From: Kocuria palustris
GTDB taxonomy: Bacteria; Actinomycetota; Actinomycetes; Actinomycetales; Micrococcaceae
Assembly: GCF_016907795.1 (NCBI RefSeq)
Contig: NZ_JAFBCR010000001.1
Coordinates: forward strand, 496,001 to 560,000
Length of the DNA: 64,000 bases
Direction: 5' to 3'
The notes under the pieces were generated by a model. The model was given only the letters and a program-made list of their open reading frames with translations. It made no database searches and was not told where the DNA came from. The translations under genes were made by a program, and so were the position numbers. Below, piece by piece: positions 26,731 through 35,143 of the stretch; position 1 is the first letter of the stretch; each line of letters opens with the position of its first letter.

Positions 26731-28199
26731 GCTCGACCTCCCTGGCCCGCAGCGGCGACCCGATCGCCGAGCGTCTTGAGCCCCGCGGAGTTCGAGGACT
26801 TGAACAGGACGATGTCTCCGGCGCGCAGGTTCTCGGCCAGGAAGGCCTCAGCAGCCTCCAGGTCCTCGACCCAGGCGGCCTCCTCGCCCCAGGAGCCCTC
26901 GAGCAGCGCCGTGACGTAGGTGGGGCGGGCCAGCGGGCCCACGGCCAGCAGCCGGGAGATGTTGTAGCGCACCACGAGCGAACCCAGGCGGTTGTGCTCC
27001 TCGACCGAGGAGTCCCCGAGCTCGTACATCTCGCCGAGCACGGCCCAGGTGCGGCGATGCCGCGGGGAGTCCTGCGGCCCGCCCATGCGCGCCAGCGTCT
27101 GCAGCGCCCCGGCCATGGACTGCGGATTGGCGTTGTAGGCATCGTTGAGGATCGTCACGCCGTCGGGGCGCTCGGTGCGCTCCATGCGCCAGCGGCTGCC
27201 CGGGCCGAGGCCCTGCAGGACACCGGCGATCGTCTCGGACGGGACGCCGGCCATGAAGGCGGCCGAGGCCGCGGCCAGGATGTTGGAGACGTGGTGCTCG
27301 CCGATCAGCCCGGAGACCACCCGATGCACGGTCCCGTCCGGGAAGTGCAGGTCCAGGGACGGGTGGCCGTCGTCGTCGGTGGAGATCCGGTCTGCCCATA
27401 CGCGGGCGGCCGGGACCTCCGGGAGCGTGCTGGTCTCCCCCTTGCCGAAGAACACGACGGGCGCCTGGGTGCGCGTGTGCATCCGGCGCACGCGGTCGTC
27501 GTCGTCGTTGAGGATCGCCACGCCGTCGGCGGACAGCGACTCGACCATCTCCCCCTTGGCGATCGCGATGTTCTCCACGCCGCCGAACTCGCCGGCGTGA
27601 GCGGAGCCCACGCACAGCACGGTGCCGACGTCCGGGGAGACCATGCGGCACAGGTACGAGATGTTGCCGATGTGGGTGGCGCCCATCTCGACGACCAGGT
27701 ACTCGGTGGTCGCATCCGTGCGGAACACGGTCAGCGGCACGCCGACCTCGCCGTTGTAGGAGCCCTGCGGGGCCACGGTGGGGCCCCTCTCGGAGAAGAT
27801 CGCGCGCAGCAGGTCCTTGGTGGTCGTCTTGCCGACCGAGCCGGTGACCGCCACGACCTTGAGGCCGTTGTCCTGGCGCATCTGCCGCACGACCCAGCTG
27901 GCCAGCGTGCCCATGGCCTCCACGACGTCCGGCACGCGCACCGAGGGGTGCACGGAGCCGTCGTCGGCTGCGACCTCGCGCTCCACGAGCGCCAGCGGGG
28001 AGCCGGCGGCGAAGGCCGCGGCCACGAAGCGGTGGCCGTCCGTGACCTCACCGGGCTTGGCGACGAAGAGGGTCGCCTCCCCCGCCTCCCGAGAATCGGT
28101 CGTCACGTGCTCGACGACGGGGCCGTCCTGCTGCGGATCCAGCCCCAGCAGCTCGCCTCCGACGATCTCGGCGATGCGCCTGGCATTGAGAGGGATCAC
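26727..28199 (-). CDS. murF: MurF, D-alanyl-D-alanine-adding ligase
   Basis: MurF joins D-Ala-D-Ala to the tripeptide precursor. The 490-residue protein has ATP loop VTGSVGKTTTKDLLRAI, EMGATHIGNISYL, NDDDDRVRRM and LNDAYNANPQSMAGAL. The GTG at 28199 overlaps the murE stop by four bases (GTGA) and gives the usual N-terminus IPLNARRIAEIVGGELLG; the frame reaches an ATG at 28211. Confidence 0.94.
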   Translation of the reverse strand: MIPLNARRIAEIVGGELLGLDPQQDGPVVEHVTTDSREAGEATLFVAKPGEVTDGHRFVAAAFAAGSPLALVEREVAADDGSVHPSVRVPDVVEAMGTLASWVVRQMRQDNGLKVVAVTGSVGKTTTKDLLRAIFSERGPTVAPQGSYNGEVGVPLTVFRTDATTEYLVVEMGATHIGNISYLCRMVSPDVGTVLCVGSAHAGEFGGVENIAIAKGEMVESLSADGVAILNDDDDRVRRMHTRTQAPVVFFGKGETSTLPEVPAARVWADRISTDDDGHPSLDLHFPDGTVHRVVSGLIGEHHVSNILAAASAAFMAGVPSETIAGVLQGLGPGSRWRMERTERPDGVTILNDAYNANPQSMAGALQTLARMGGPQDSPRHRRTWAVLGEMYELGDSSVEEHNRLGSLVVRYNISRLLAVGPLARPTYVTALLEGSWGEEAAWVEDLEAAEAFLAENLRAGDIVLFKSSNSAGLKTLGDRVAAAGQGGRA

Positions 28200-29875
28200 G
28201 AGCGCCCCCACCGTCCTTCCTGCGTGTCGTGGAGCGCGTCGCGCAGCTCCTGCCGATCATCCAGGGGATGGTCGACTCCTGCGATCTCCTGCGTGGTCTC
28301 GTGGCCTCGTCCGGCGACCAGGATCGAATCGCGCGGACCGGCCATGGCGGCCGCCGTGCGGATGGCCGTGGCCCGCGGGTGGATCTCCTCGATCTCGGTG
28401 GCCCGCGCCGCGCCCTCGTCGCGGGCCTGGCGGGCTCCGGCGATGACCTCGGCCCGGATCCCGGCGGGGTCCTCGTCGTGCGGGTCGTCGTCGGTCACGA
28501 TCACCACGTCCGCACCCTGTGCAGCGATGCGGCCCATGAGCGGGCGCTTGGTGGTGTCGCGCTGCCCGGTGGCGCCGAAGACCACGATCACGCGGCCGTC
28601 GCCCTCGGGCGGATCGACCGCCTCCAGGGCGCGGGTCAGGGCGTCCGGGTTGTGCGCGAAGTCCACGACGGCGGTCGGCTCGGTGGCGATCAGCTGCATG
28701 CGCCCGGGGACATCGGTGGTCAGCGGGTCCTGATCGTCCAGCACGTCCTGCAGCACCTGCAGCGGCACGCCGGAGGCCAGCACCATGACGACGGCCAGTG
28801 CGGCGTTGGCCACGTTGAACTCACCGGGCAGCCCGGTCGAGACGCGCAGCCGACGGCCGTCGCGGTGCACCAGCTCGAAGCGGTGCCCCACCCCGCGCCG
28901 GGCCAGCGCGCGCAGCGTCCAGTCGGCTCCGTGGCGCTGCGGGCCGGAGTCGCGATCCTCGACGATCCCGCCGCGCAGGGCGATGACCTCGACCTTCTCG
29001 GCGCCGAGCTCCTCGCGGGCTCGGCGGGCCATGCGCAGGCCCCACTCGTCCTGGTCATCGGCCACGACGATCACGGCGCGGTCGGTGCGCCGGGCGGTGA
29101 ACAGCTGGGCCTTGACCTCGAAGTAGGCCTCCATGGACCCGTGCAGGTCCAGGTGGTCCTGAGTCAGGTTGGTGAAGCCGGTGACGTCGTAGTGCACGCC
29201 GTCCACGCGGTGGAACTCGAGCGCGTGGGATGAGACCTCCATGGAGGCTCCGGTCATGCCGGCTTCGCGCATCACGGCCAGTAGGGCGTGCACGGACGGC
29301 GCCTCGGGCGTGGTCAGCAGCGACGGGATGCGCTGATCGCCGGCCAGGATCTCGATCGTGCCGATCAGCCCAGTGGTGCGGCCCAGGGCCTTCTGGATCG
29401 AGTTGAGGAAGTACGTGGTGGTGGTCTTGCCGTTGGTGCCGGTCACGCCGAACAGCGGCATGCGGGCGCGCTCGTCCTCGCTGCCGCCGTAGAGAGCGGC
29501 GGAGATCTGCCCCATGTGCTCGCGCGGCACGGCCGCCACGATCACCGGGACGCTGAGAGTGCCCTCGTCGAGCATGAGCTGCAGTCCAGCCCGGTCGGTG
29601 AGCACAGCGGCCGCACCGGAGCCGATCGCGGCAGCGGCGAAGCCCGCGCCGTGGAACCGAGCACCGGGAAGGGCCGCGTAGAGGTCGCCCGGCTGCACGG
29701 ATCGGGAGTCGATGCTGATGCCGCGTACGGAAGCCGGCTCCTGCGCATCGCGGTGCGCCTCCGGGAGCTCCAGTCGCGCGCCGATCAGCTGCGCCAGCTC
29801 GGCGGCCGGCAGCGAGGCCGCGCTGCGGGGCCGCAGACGGGCCGCGTCGAGACCGGGCTCGGGCAGGTTCTGCAT
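28196..29875 (-). CDS. murE: MurE ligase, probably L-lysine-adding
   Basis: MurE adds the third amino acid to the stem peptide. The 559-residue protein has GVTGTNGKTTTTYFLNSIQ, SMEVSSHALEFHRVDGV, FTNLTQDHLDLHGSMEAYFEVKA and VVDFAHNPDALTRALEAV. The amino-acid selectivity motif is DNPR in diaminopimelate enzymes; here it reads DDPHDEDP, with no arginine, like L-lysine-adding enzymes such as that of Staphylococcus (DNPANDDP). A lysine-type wall is therefore inferred. The ATG at 29875 follows GAGGAAGGA. Confidence 0.92.
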   Translation of the reverse strand: MQNLPEPGLDAARLRPRSAASLPAAELAQLIGARLELPEAHRDAQEPASVRGISIDSRSVQPGDLYAALPGARFHGAGFAAAAIGSGAAAVLTDRAGLQLMLDEGTLSVPVIVAAVPREHMGQISAALYGGSEDERARMPLFGVTGTNGKTTTTYFLNSIQKALGRTTGLIGTIEILAGDQRIPSLLTTPEAPSVHALLAVMREAGMTGASMEVSSHALEFHRVDGVHYDVTGFTNLTQDHLDLHGSMEAYFEVKAQLFTARRTDRAVIVVADDQDEWGLRMARRAREELGAEKVEVIALRGGIVEDRDSGPQRHGADWTLRALARRGVGHRFELVHRDGRRLRVSTGLPGEFNVANAALAVVMVLASGVPLQVLQDVLDDQDPLTTDVPGRMQLIATEPTAVVDFAHNPDALTRALEAVDPPEGDGRVIVVFGATGQRDTTKRPLMGRIAAQGADVVIVTDDDPHDEDPAGIRAEVIAGARQARDEGAARATEIEEIHPRATAIRTAAAMAGPRDSILVAGRGHETTQEIAGVDHPLDDRQELRDALHDTQEGRWGRS

Positions 29876-30030
29876 GTCGTCCTTCCTCGGATCGGCCGGT
29901 GGGAGCCGGCCGTTCCCTCGATGCGGGCCCCGTTCGGGACCCATCGGTCGCGGAGGCCGCGCTTCCCCTGCCCGCCGAGGACGCCCGACCTCGAGGACGG
30001 CGGGGGAAGAGCCGTATTCCGGACGTGGCG

Positions 30031-30036
30031 AGTCTA
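30031..30036 (-). promoter_or_regulatory. -10 element in the ftsI-murE gap
   Basis: TAGACT on the minus strand, inside the 208-base gap after ftsI, could start an internal murE transcript near 30024. The same hexamer precedes garA, the second MerR gene and the DUF3040 gene. Confidence 0.45.
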
Positions 30037-30083
30037 GTCCGGCAACCGAAGCAGCAGGACGAGATCGACCGCGCGGCGTCCAC

Positions 30084-31937
30084 TCAGGCGATGCCGGTCG
30101 GCGTGTCCGGCAGATTCTCGTTGCGGTCCTCGTCCTTCCCGTAGAACTTGGGCAGACCGACCGCGCCGCCGGTCGAGGGCTGCACGCCGTAGTGGCGCAG
30201 CACCTGGCCCATGATCTGCGAGAAGGCCGCCGACGCCCCGATCGCGGCGACGGCGCCCTGCGGCTTGTGGACGGTGGCGGCCACGACGAACTGCGGGTCC
30301 TCCATGGGACCGATGCCCGCGAACGAGGTCGTGTAGCCGTCGTAGCCGCCGTCGGCGCTGGCGGCCTCGGCCGTGCCGGACTTGCCGCCCACGCGGTAGC
30401 CGTCGGTGGCCGCATCCGGAGCACCGCCGACGGTGATCACGGACTCCATCATCTCGCGCAGCTGCTCGGCGGTCTGCGCGGAGAAGATCTGACGGCCCTC
30501 CGGGCGCTCGATCTCGGTGCGGGTGCCGTCGGGGTCGATGATCGCCTGGAGGAGGCGCGGCTCGATCTGCAGGCCGTCGTTGCCGACCGCCTGGAAGATC
30601 GTGGCGGTGCGCAGCGGCGACTGGGAGACTCCCTGCCCGAACAGCACCGTGTACTGCTGCCGGATGTCCCAGTCCTCCCACGCGGGGAGCAGCCCCGGGG
30701 ACTCACCGGGCAGCTCGATGCCCGTGAGCTCGCCCACGCCGAACTTCTTCATCCAGTCGTAGCGGCCCTGCCGATCCAGGCGCGAGCCCACCAGCACGGT
30801 TCCGGTGTTCATGGAGTCGGCGATGATGCCCGCGAAGGTGCGGTCCTCGTCCCCGTGCTCGAAGGCGTCGGTGATCGTCTGCCCGTCGATCTCCAGCTCC
30901 GAGGGGACGGCGACCTCAGAGAGCTTGTCGGCGTTGCCCGTGTCGATCGCAGCGGCCGCCGTCAGGATCTTCTGGGTCGAGCCGGGCTCCACAGCCGAGG
31001 CCACGCTGCGCGGCTGGAAGTCGCCCTCGTCCTCGGTGCGCCCGGTGTCGTTGGGATCGACCATCGACGAATCCGCGAGCGCCAGCACCGCCCCGTCGGA
31101 GATCCGCATCACGATCGCCGTGCCCCACTCGGCGCTGAGCTCCTCCACGCGGCGGGCGATGGCCTGCTGGGCGTAGAACTGGACGTCGCGGTCCAGGGAC
31201 AGCTCGATCGACGAGCCGTCCTGCGCGGCCGTCTCGTCCTGGGGCGCCACCGGGATGCGGACGCCGTCGGCGCCGATCTCGAAGCTGCGCTCGCCGTCGA
31301 TGCCCCGCAGGTGCTCGTCCTGGGTCAGCTCGATGCCGCCGAGGGCCTCGCCCTCTCCCCCGACGAACCCGACGACGGAACCGGCCAGGGAGCCGTTGGG
31401 GTAGCTGCGCTGGGACACGGGCTCGCCCGTCACGTAGCCCACGCGCAGGTCCTCGATGCGGCTCCACTGCTCGGGGGTCGCGTCCCGGAACAGGTACTCG
31501 AAGTTCTTGCGCTCCCCCACCGGGACGTCCGCGTCCCCCTGCAGCTTGTCCTTGACCTCCTGATCCGGCATCCCCAGGATGTCGGCCAGGCTGCGGATCG
31601 CCTCCAGGACGGTGAGCTCCTCGGTCGACCCGTCCGGGTTCTGCACGATCAGGTCCTGCACGATCGTCTGATCCACCGCGATGTCGTAGCGCTGGATGCT
31701 GCGCGCCAGCACGGCGCCCGTGCGATCGAGGATCTCGCCGCGACGGGCCGGTATGACCTGGACGCGCAGACGACTGGCCTCGGCGCTGGCCGCCTGCCCG
31801 CGCAGATCCAGTCCCTGGACCCACACGAGCCGCAGCGCCAGCAGCACCAGGGCCAGCAGGCCGATCAGCAGGCCCACGAACTCGCGACGGCCCATGCCGC
31901 CTGCGCTGCCGCTGTCATCGCGCGTGCTGCCGCTCAC
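30084..31937 (-). CDS. ftsI: FtsI-type penicillin-binding transpeptidase
   Basis: This is the septal class B PBP that cross-links peptidoglycan with FtsW. The 617-residue protein has an N-terminal membrane segment (about 16-38), a PBP dimerisation domain, and a transpeptidase domain. The active-site motifs are STQK in VEPGSTQKILTAAAAI, SMN in IADSMNTG and KSGT in VGGKSGTAEAA. The GTG start at 31937 overlaps the preceding stop by four bases. Confidence 0.94.
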   Translation of the reverse strand: MSGSTRDDSGSAGGMGRREFVGLLIGLLALVLLALRLVWVQGLDLRGQAASAEASRLRVQVIPARRGEILDRTGAVLARSIQRYDIAVDQTIVQDLIVQNPDGSTEELTVLEAIRSLADILGMPDQEVKDKLQGDADVPVGERKNFEYLFRDATPEQWSRIEDLRVGYVTGEPVSQRSYPNGSLAGSVVGFVGGEGEALGGIELTQDEHLRGIDGERSFEIGADGVRIPVAPQDETAAQDGSSIELSLDRDVQFYAQQAIARRVEELSAEWGTAIVMRISDGAVLALADSSMVDPNDTGRTEDEGDFQPRSVASAVEPGSTQKILTAAAAIDTGNADKLSEVAVPSELEIDGQTITDAFEHGDEDRTFAGIIADSMNTGTVLVGSRLDRQGRYDWMKKFGVGELTGIELPGESPGLLPAWEDWDIRQQYTVLFGQGVSQSPLRTATIFQAVGNDGLQIEPRLLQAIIDPDGTRTEIERPEGRQIFSAQTAEQLREMMESVITVGGAPDAATDGYRVGGKSGTAEAASADGGYDGYTTSFAGIGPMEDPQFVVAATVHKPQGAVAAIGASAAFSQIMGQVLRHYGVQPSTGGAVGLPKFYGKDEDRNENLPDTPTGIA

Positions 31938-32752
31938 TGATCTGCTCCTTCCTGTGCCGTGCCGCCCTGTGCGGTCCCGTCCTGCGCTGCGTCGTCGGCC
32001 GCGCCTGCTCCGGCGGCGTCTGCCGAGTCCGTCTGCGGGGTCTGCGCCGATCCGCTCAGCGGGGTGTGCCCTTCGGGGGCCTCGGGATTGCCGTCCCCGC
32101 TCGACTGCTCGTCCTGCGCTGCGTCGTCGGCCGAGCTGTCGCCGCGCTGCTGCGGTGCGGGGATCGTGCCGCCGTGCAGCTCGACGTCCGCCTCCGCCTT
32201 GCGAGCACTGTCGAGCTGGTCCTCCGCCTCGGACTCCGAGGAGGGCAGTGCATCGCGACGGGCGCGCTCTTCCTTCTGGGCCTGCTCGGCGGCCGAGGAT
32301 CCCACCTGGATGGGCACCGGGATGGCCGTGTCGACCTCGTCGTCATCAGCCTTCGGAGCGGGCACGGCCTCCCCCGTCACCTCGCCGGTGCCCAGGTCGA
32401 CCACGCCCTGCTCGGTCGGTGCGGGCACCAGGCCCTCCTCCTGGGCGCTGCGGGCCAGGTTCTGCGGAGCCTGATGGAACTCGAGGTCCTGGGTCAGCGA
32501 CTCGTTCTCGAGCTCGAGGGCCTGCTCCTGGTTGCGCAGCTCGACCAGCCGGTACTGCCCGTCGGTGATCCGCACGTTCATCAGCAGGATCACCGCGAAG
32601 GTCCCGAGCACCGCCAGCACCGCCGCAGCGACCGGGAGCAGCCGCGACCACATGGCCCGACGGGACGCGCGCTGGCGGTCGGAGACCCTGGGACGACGAC
32701 GCGGCAGGCGCAGCCGCCCGCCCCGTGCCGTCCTGCCCGCTGATGTGCTCAT
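31934..32752 (-). CDS. FtsL-like bitopic division protein with a long acidic tail
   Basis: Position between rsmH and ftsI, one membrane segment (about 36-60, [21 protein letters not shown]) and a following leucine-rich coiled coil ([21 protein letters not shown]) identify an FtsL/septum-initiator type protein. FtsL bridges FtsQ/FtsB with FtsW/FtsI. The protein is 272 residues, over twice the usual size. The last 160 or so form a low-complexity Ala/Asp/Gln/Glu/Pro-rich extracellular tail. Sequence similarity to FtsL is always weak, so position carries much of the call. It overlaps both neighbours by four bases. Confidence 0.8.
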   Translation of the reverse strand: MSTSAGRTARGGRLRLPRRRPRVSDRQRASRRAMWSRLLPVAAAVLAVLGTFAVILLMNVRITDGQYRLVELRNQEQALELENESLTQDLEFHQAPQNLARSAQEEGLVPAPTEQGVVDLGTGEVTGEAVPAPKADDDEVDTAIPVPIQVGSSAAEQAQKEERARRDALPSSESEAEDQLDSARKAEADVELHGGTIPAPQQRGDSSADDAAQDEQSSGDGNPEAPEGHTPLSGSAQTPQTDSADAAGAGAADDAAQDGTAQGGTAQEGADQ

Positions 32753-33738
32753 GAGTGCTTTCCGTGCCTGCTGTCCGATCTGATCCGCTCCGCGGCGCGC
32801 AGCCGCGCGGAGGCCGCTCGCGGGTTCTCCTCGATCTCTTCGGCCGTGGGCGTGTGCGTGCCGCGCGTGATCATGCGGAAGGTCGGCTTGTGCTCCTCCA
32901 GCTCGACCGGGAGGCCCTTGGGCGCCGAGGAGCGCGAGCGTCCGGCGAGCTCCTGCTTGACCATCTTGTCCTCGAGCGAGTGGTAGCTCATGGCAGCGAC
33001 TCGCCCTCCGAGCCTGAGAGCATCCAGGGCGTTCGGCACAGCGCGGCTCAGGACCTCGAGCTCCTGGTTGACCTCGATGCGCAGCGCCTGGAAGGTCTGC
33101 TTGGCCGGGTGGCCCTTCTTGTGCAGGGCCGCCGCTGGCTTGGCGGCCCGGACGATCTCCACGAGCTCCCCGGTGGTCGTCAGCTCCCGCTGCTCGCGCG
33201 CCTGCACGATCCCGCGGGCGATGCGCTGGGCGAAGCGCTCCTCGCCCCAGTCGCGCAGGATCCGCCGCAGGTCCTGCTCCGAGTACTCCATGACGATGTC
33301 CCGGGCCGTGAGCTCGGCCGTGGAGTCCATGCGCATGTCCAGCGGAGCGTCATAGGAGTAGGCGAAGCCGCGCTCGCGCTCATCGAGCTGCATGGAGGAG
33401 ACGCCGAGGTCGAAGAGGATGCCGTCGGCGGCCTCGAAGCCGGCCTGGGCGAGGGCGGGCTCGATCTGGTCGTAGGTGGTGTGGACCGGGAAGAAGCGAT
33501 CGGCCCACGGCTCCAGGCGCCGCCCGGCCAGGCGCAGGGCCTGGGGGTCGCGGTCGATGCCCACCAGGCGGACGTCCGGGAAGCGGCGCAGGATGGCTTC
33601 GCTGTGCCCGCCCATGCCGAGCGTGGCGTCGATGACGACGGGGGTGGGGCCCTCCAGGGCCGGGGCCAGCAGGTCCAGGCAGGCTTCGAGCAGGACGGGG
33701 ACGTGCCGGTCGCCGGCGGGGCGCTCGAGATCGTCCAT
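32749..33738 (-). CDS. rsmH: 16S rRNA (cytosine1402-N4)-methyltransferase
   Basis: RsmH (MraW) methylates C1402 of 16S rRNA. The 329-residue protein has [13 protein letters not shown], the SAM site [39 protein letters not shown], and the C-terminal [15 protein letters not shown]. The ATG at 33738 follows GGAGGACGAG. The stop overlaps the ftsL-like start by four bases. Confidence 0.96.
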   Translation of the reverse strand: MDDLERPAGDRHVPVLLEACLDLLAPALEGPTPVVIDATLGMGGHSEAILRRFPDVRLVGIDRDPQALRLAGRRLEPWADRFFPVHTTYDQIEPALAQAGFEAADGILFDLGVSSMQLDERERGFAYSYDAPLDMRMDSTAELTARDIVMEYSEQDLRRILRDWGEERFAQRIARGIVQAREQRELTTTGELVEIVRAAKPAAALHKKGHPAKQTFQALRIEVNQELEVLSRAVPNALDALRLGGRVAAMSYHSLEDKMVKQELAGRSRSSAPKGLPVELEEHKPTFRMITRGTHTPTAEEIEENPRAASARLRAAERIRSDSRHGKHS

Positions 33739-33818
33739 GGCTCGTCCTCCTGGTGCTCGGCGATGCGCGCGGGGCGCGCCTCGTCCTGGTGCTCGTGCTG
33801 GCATCCCGACGACCGCCC

Positions 33819-33824
33819 ACCCTA
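33819..33824 (-). promoter_or_regulatory. -10 element of rsmH
   Basis: TAGGGT on the minus strand predicts a start near 33811 and a leader of about 73 bases that would not contain the mraW-type hairpin. Confidence 0.4.
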
Positions 33825-33993
33825 TCGGGCGCAGCGGCAGGCCCCGTCGCGGCGGGGCCGGGGACGGCCATGACCCGCGCCACCACGGTGCGCCCGATCG
33901 GCGCACCGTGCGATCGGGCCCGCAACGACGACGAGCACCGCATCTGGCGCTCCAGGGCGAGAACCCCAACCGCTGACCATCCCTCGAATCCGG

Positions 33994-34019
33994 CCTGGCT
34001 CAGGGGAAGGTGAGTCAGG
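33994..34019 (-). ncRNA. mraW-type RNA motif hairpin
   Basis: On the minus strand CCTGACTCA pairs with TGAGCCAGG (8 of 9 pairs) around the loop CCTTCCCC. As I recall, the mraW RNA motif described in actinobacteria is a hairpin upstream of mraW (rsmH) with a conserved CUUCCCC loop. Location, orientation and loop all fit. Its function is unknown. Confidence 0.65.
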
Positions 34020-34118
34020 ACGGTGATGGCAGTGCGGGTGGAGATCCCATCCGGGAGATCCCGATGCAGTGCTCGTGGCGCCGCGTCTGCGGTCCGCCTC
34101 TCGGCGGTCCAGGTCGTC

Positions 34119-34550
34119 TCAGAAGAGTCCGGGGATGACCTCCTCCTCGGTGTTCGAGAAGGCCGCCTCCTGCTCCTCCAGGTACTGCTGCCATGCCGCG
34201 GCGTCCCAGATCTCGGCCCGGGAGCCCGCACCGACGACGGCGAGCTCTCGATCCAGACCCGCGTACTGACGCAGCGGCACAGGGACGGTCACCCGACCCT
34301 GCTTGTCCGGCACCTCGTCCGAGGCACCCGAGAGGAACACGCGGATGTAGTCGCGAGCCTGCTTGGAGGACAGCGGGGCCGCCCTCATCTGCTCGTGCAC
34401 CCTCTCGAACTCAGCTGCGCTGAAGACGTAGAGGCACCGCTCCTGGCCTCTGGTGAGGACCAGTCCGTCCGCCAGCTCCTCGCGGAACTTGGCCGGAAGG
34501 ATCAGCCGCCCCTTCTCGTCCAAGCGGGGGGAGTGCGTTCCGAGGAACAT
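34119..34550 (-). CDS. mraZ: MraZ, repressor of the division and cell-wall cluster
   Basis: MraZ is a two-fold AbrB-like DNA-binding protein that represses its own operon. The 143-residue protein has two repeats: [22 protein letters not shown] (start) and [23 protein letters not shown] (middle), each with the DxxGR core. ATG at 34550 gives the standard MFLGTHS start. Three MraZ boxes lie over its promoter 56-80 bases upstream, as expected for autoregulation. Confidence 0.96.
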   Translation of the reverse strand: MFLGTHSPRLDEKGRLILPAKFREELADGLVLTRGQERCLYVFSAAEFERVHEQMRAAPLSSKQARDYIRVFLSGASDEVPDKQGRVTVPVPLRQYAGLDRELAVVGAGSRAEIWDAAAWQQYLEEQEAAFSNTEEEVIPGLF

Positions 34551-34605
34551 GCCCACCGCCGTTCGGACCCGGAGACTTCTGAGACTTCTGATTCGCTCTC
34601 GTGAC

Positions 34606-34637
34606 CCCCACTTTACTCCACCTTCCTCCACCGTCAA
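34606..34637 (-). promoter_or_regulatory. mraZ promoter with three MraZ boxes
   Basis: On the minus strand TTGACG (34637-34632), 16 bases and TAAAGT (34615-34610) form the promoter. TGGAG (34630-34626), TGGAG (34620-34616) and TGGGG (34610-34606) are spaced at exactly ten bases, the direct-repeat pattern bound by MraZ, and overlap the spacer and -10. Confidence 0.8.
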
Positions 34638-34912
34638 TCACGGTCGGTGGTTCCAGGCGCGTTTCGAGGCGATTCCGAGGAGGTCCTGCCCACAGGATCA
34701 GCCGCGTTCGCCCTTGTCATTGCGGGGTGGAGGCGACCTGGGAGGCGAAGTGGGGCGATGGGGAGGGAATTTCTCCGACCGCTGCCGGAGCCTTCGCCCT
34801 TCGCGTGGTCACGCGACAGGCCCACGGACCGCCGCCGCGCTGATCGGGTACGGAGATCCCCATGATCACGGGGATCCGCCGGCTTCTCAGCGCCGCCTCG
34901 AGGTAGCCGGCG

Positions 34913-34969
34913 TTGACCGTGGAGGGAAGTGGTGCGTCCTCGGGGAGAGGAGTTGGGAGCAAAGTGGAG
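34913..34969 (+). promoter_or_regulatory. Second, divergent MraZ-box-like array
   Basis: TTGACC (34913-34918) is followed by TGGAG (34920-34924) and TGGTG (34930-34934), ten bases apart, then TGGGA (34954) and TGGAG (34965). The first 20 bases differ from the mraZ promoter at only a few positions. No good -10 follows, so it may be a binding site or a decayed copy. Confidence 0.4.
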
Positions 34970-34994
34970 GCCGTCCGCAGTCCTCGCTCATGCT

Positions 34995-35055
34995 CGCGAG
35001 GAGTCGCCGGTGCGAACCATCGACGCGCGAAGACCGGCGCACGAGACTCCTCGCG
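34995..35055. other. Long imperfect hairpin
   Basis: CGCGAGGAGTC (34995-35005) pairs with 35045-35055, and GCCGGT (35006-35011) pairs with 35033-35038, giving 17 pairs interrupted by one six-base bulge. Its role is unknown; it lies just beyond the DUF3040 terminator. Confidence 0.45.
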
Positions 35056-35092
35056 GGCGGGGGCGGAGCAAGGCGGCACCCGGGCATGACGA

Positions 35093-35121
35093 AGGCCCCC
35101 GTCCTGACGGAGCGGGGGCCT
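35093..35121 (-). terminator. Terminator after the DUF3040 gene
   Basis: AGGCCCCCG pairs with CGGGGGCCT (nine base pairs, 11-base loop), 22 bases after the stop codon. Confidence 0.7.
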
Positions 35122-35143
35122 CGTTGATGTCGGTGCGGTGGGA

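Larger units (their letters stand above)
33739..34118 (-). promoter_or_regulatory. rsmH leader region between mraZ and rsmH (380 bases)
   Basis: No gene is present. In the minus direction it holds the mraW-type hairpin (34019-33994), a 10-base-pair stem (33910-33901 with 33893-33884), a 7-base-pair GGCCCCG stem (33859-33840), and a TAGGGT -10 (33824-33819) about 80 bases before rsmH. A 16-19-base direct repeat (33741-33759 and 33780-33795) follows; its second copy supplies the rsmH Shine-Dalgarno sequence. Confidence 0.6.
34639..35092. other. Long non-coding gap between mraZ and the DUF3040 gene
   Basis: No credible gene is seen in about 450 bases. It holds several hairpins: 34801-34816, 34855-34876 and a 17-base-pair interrupted stem at 34995-35055. 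On the plus strand it has many TGG(A/G)G words, including a near copy of the mraZ promoter at 34913-34934. Small open frames here have no family features. Confidence 0.5.
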
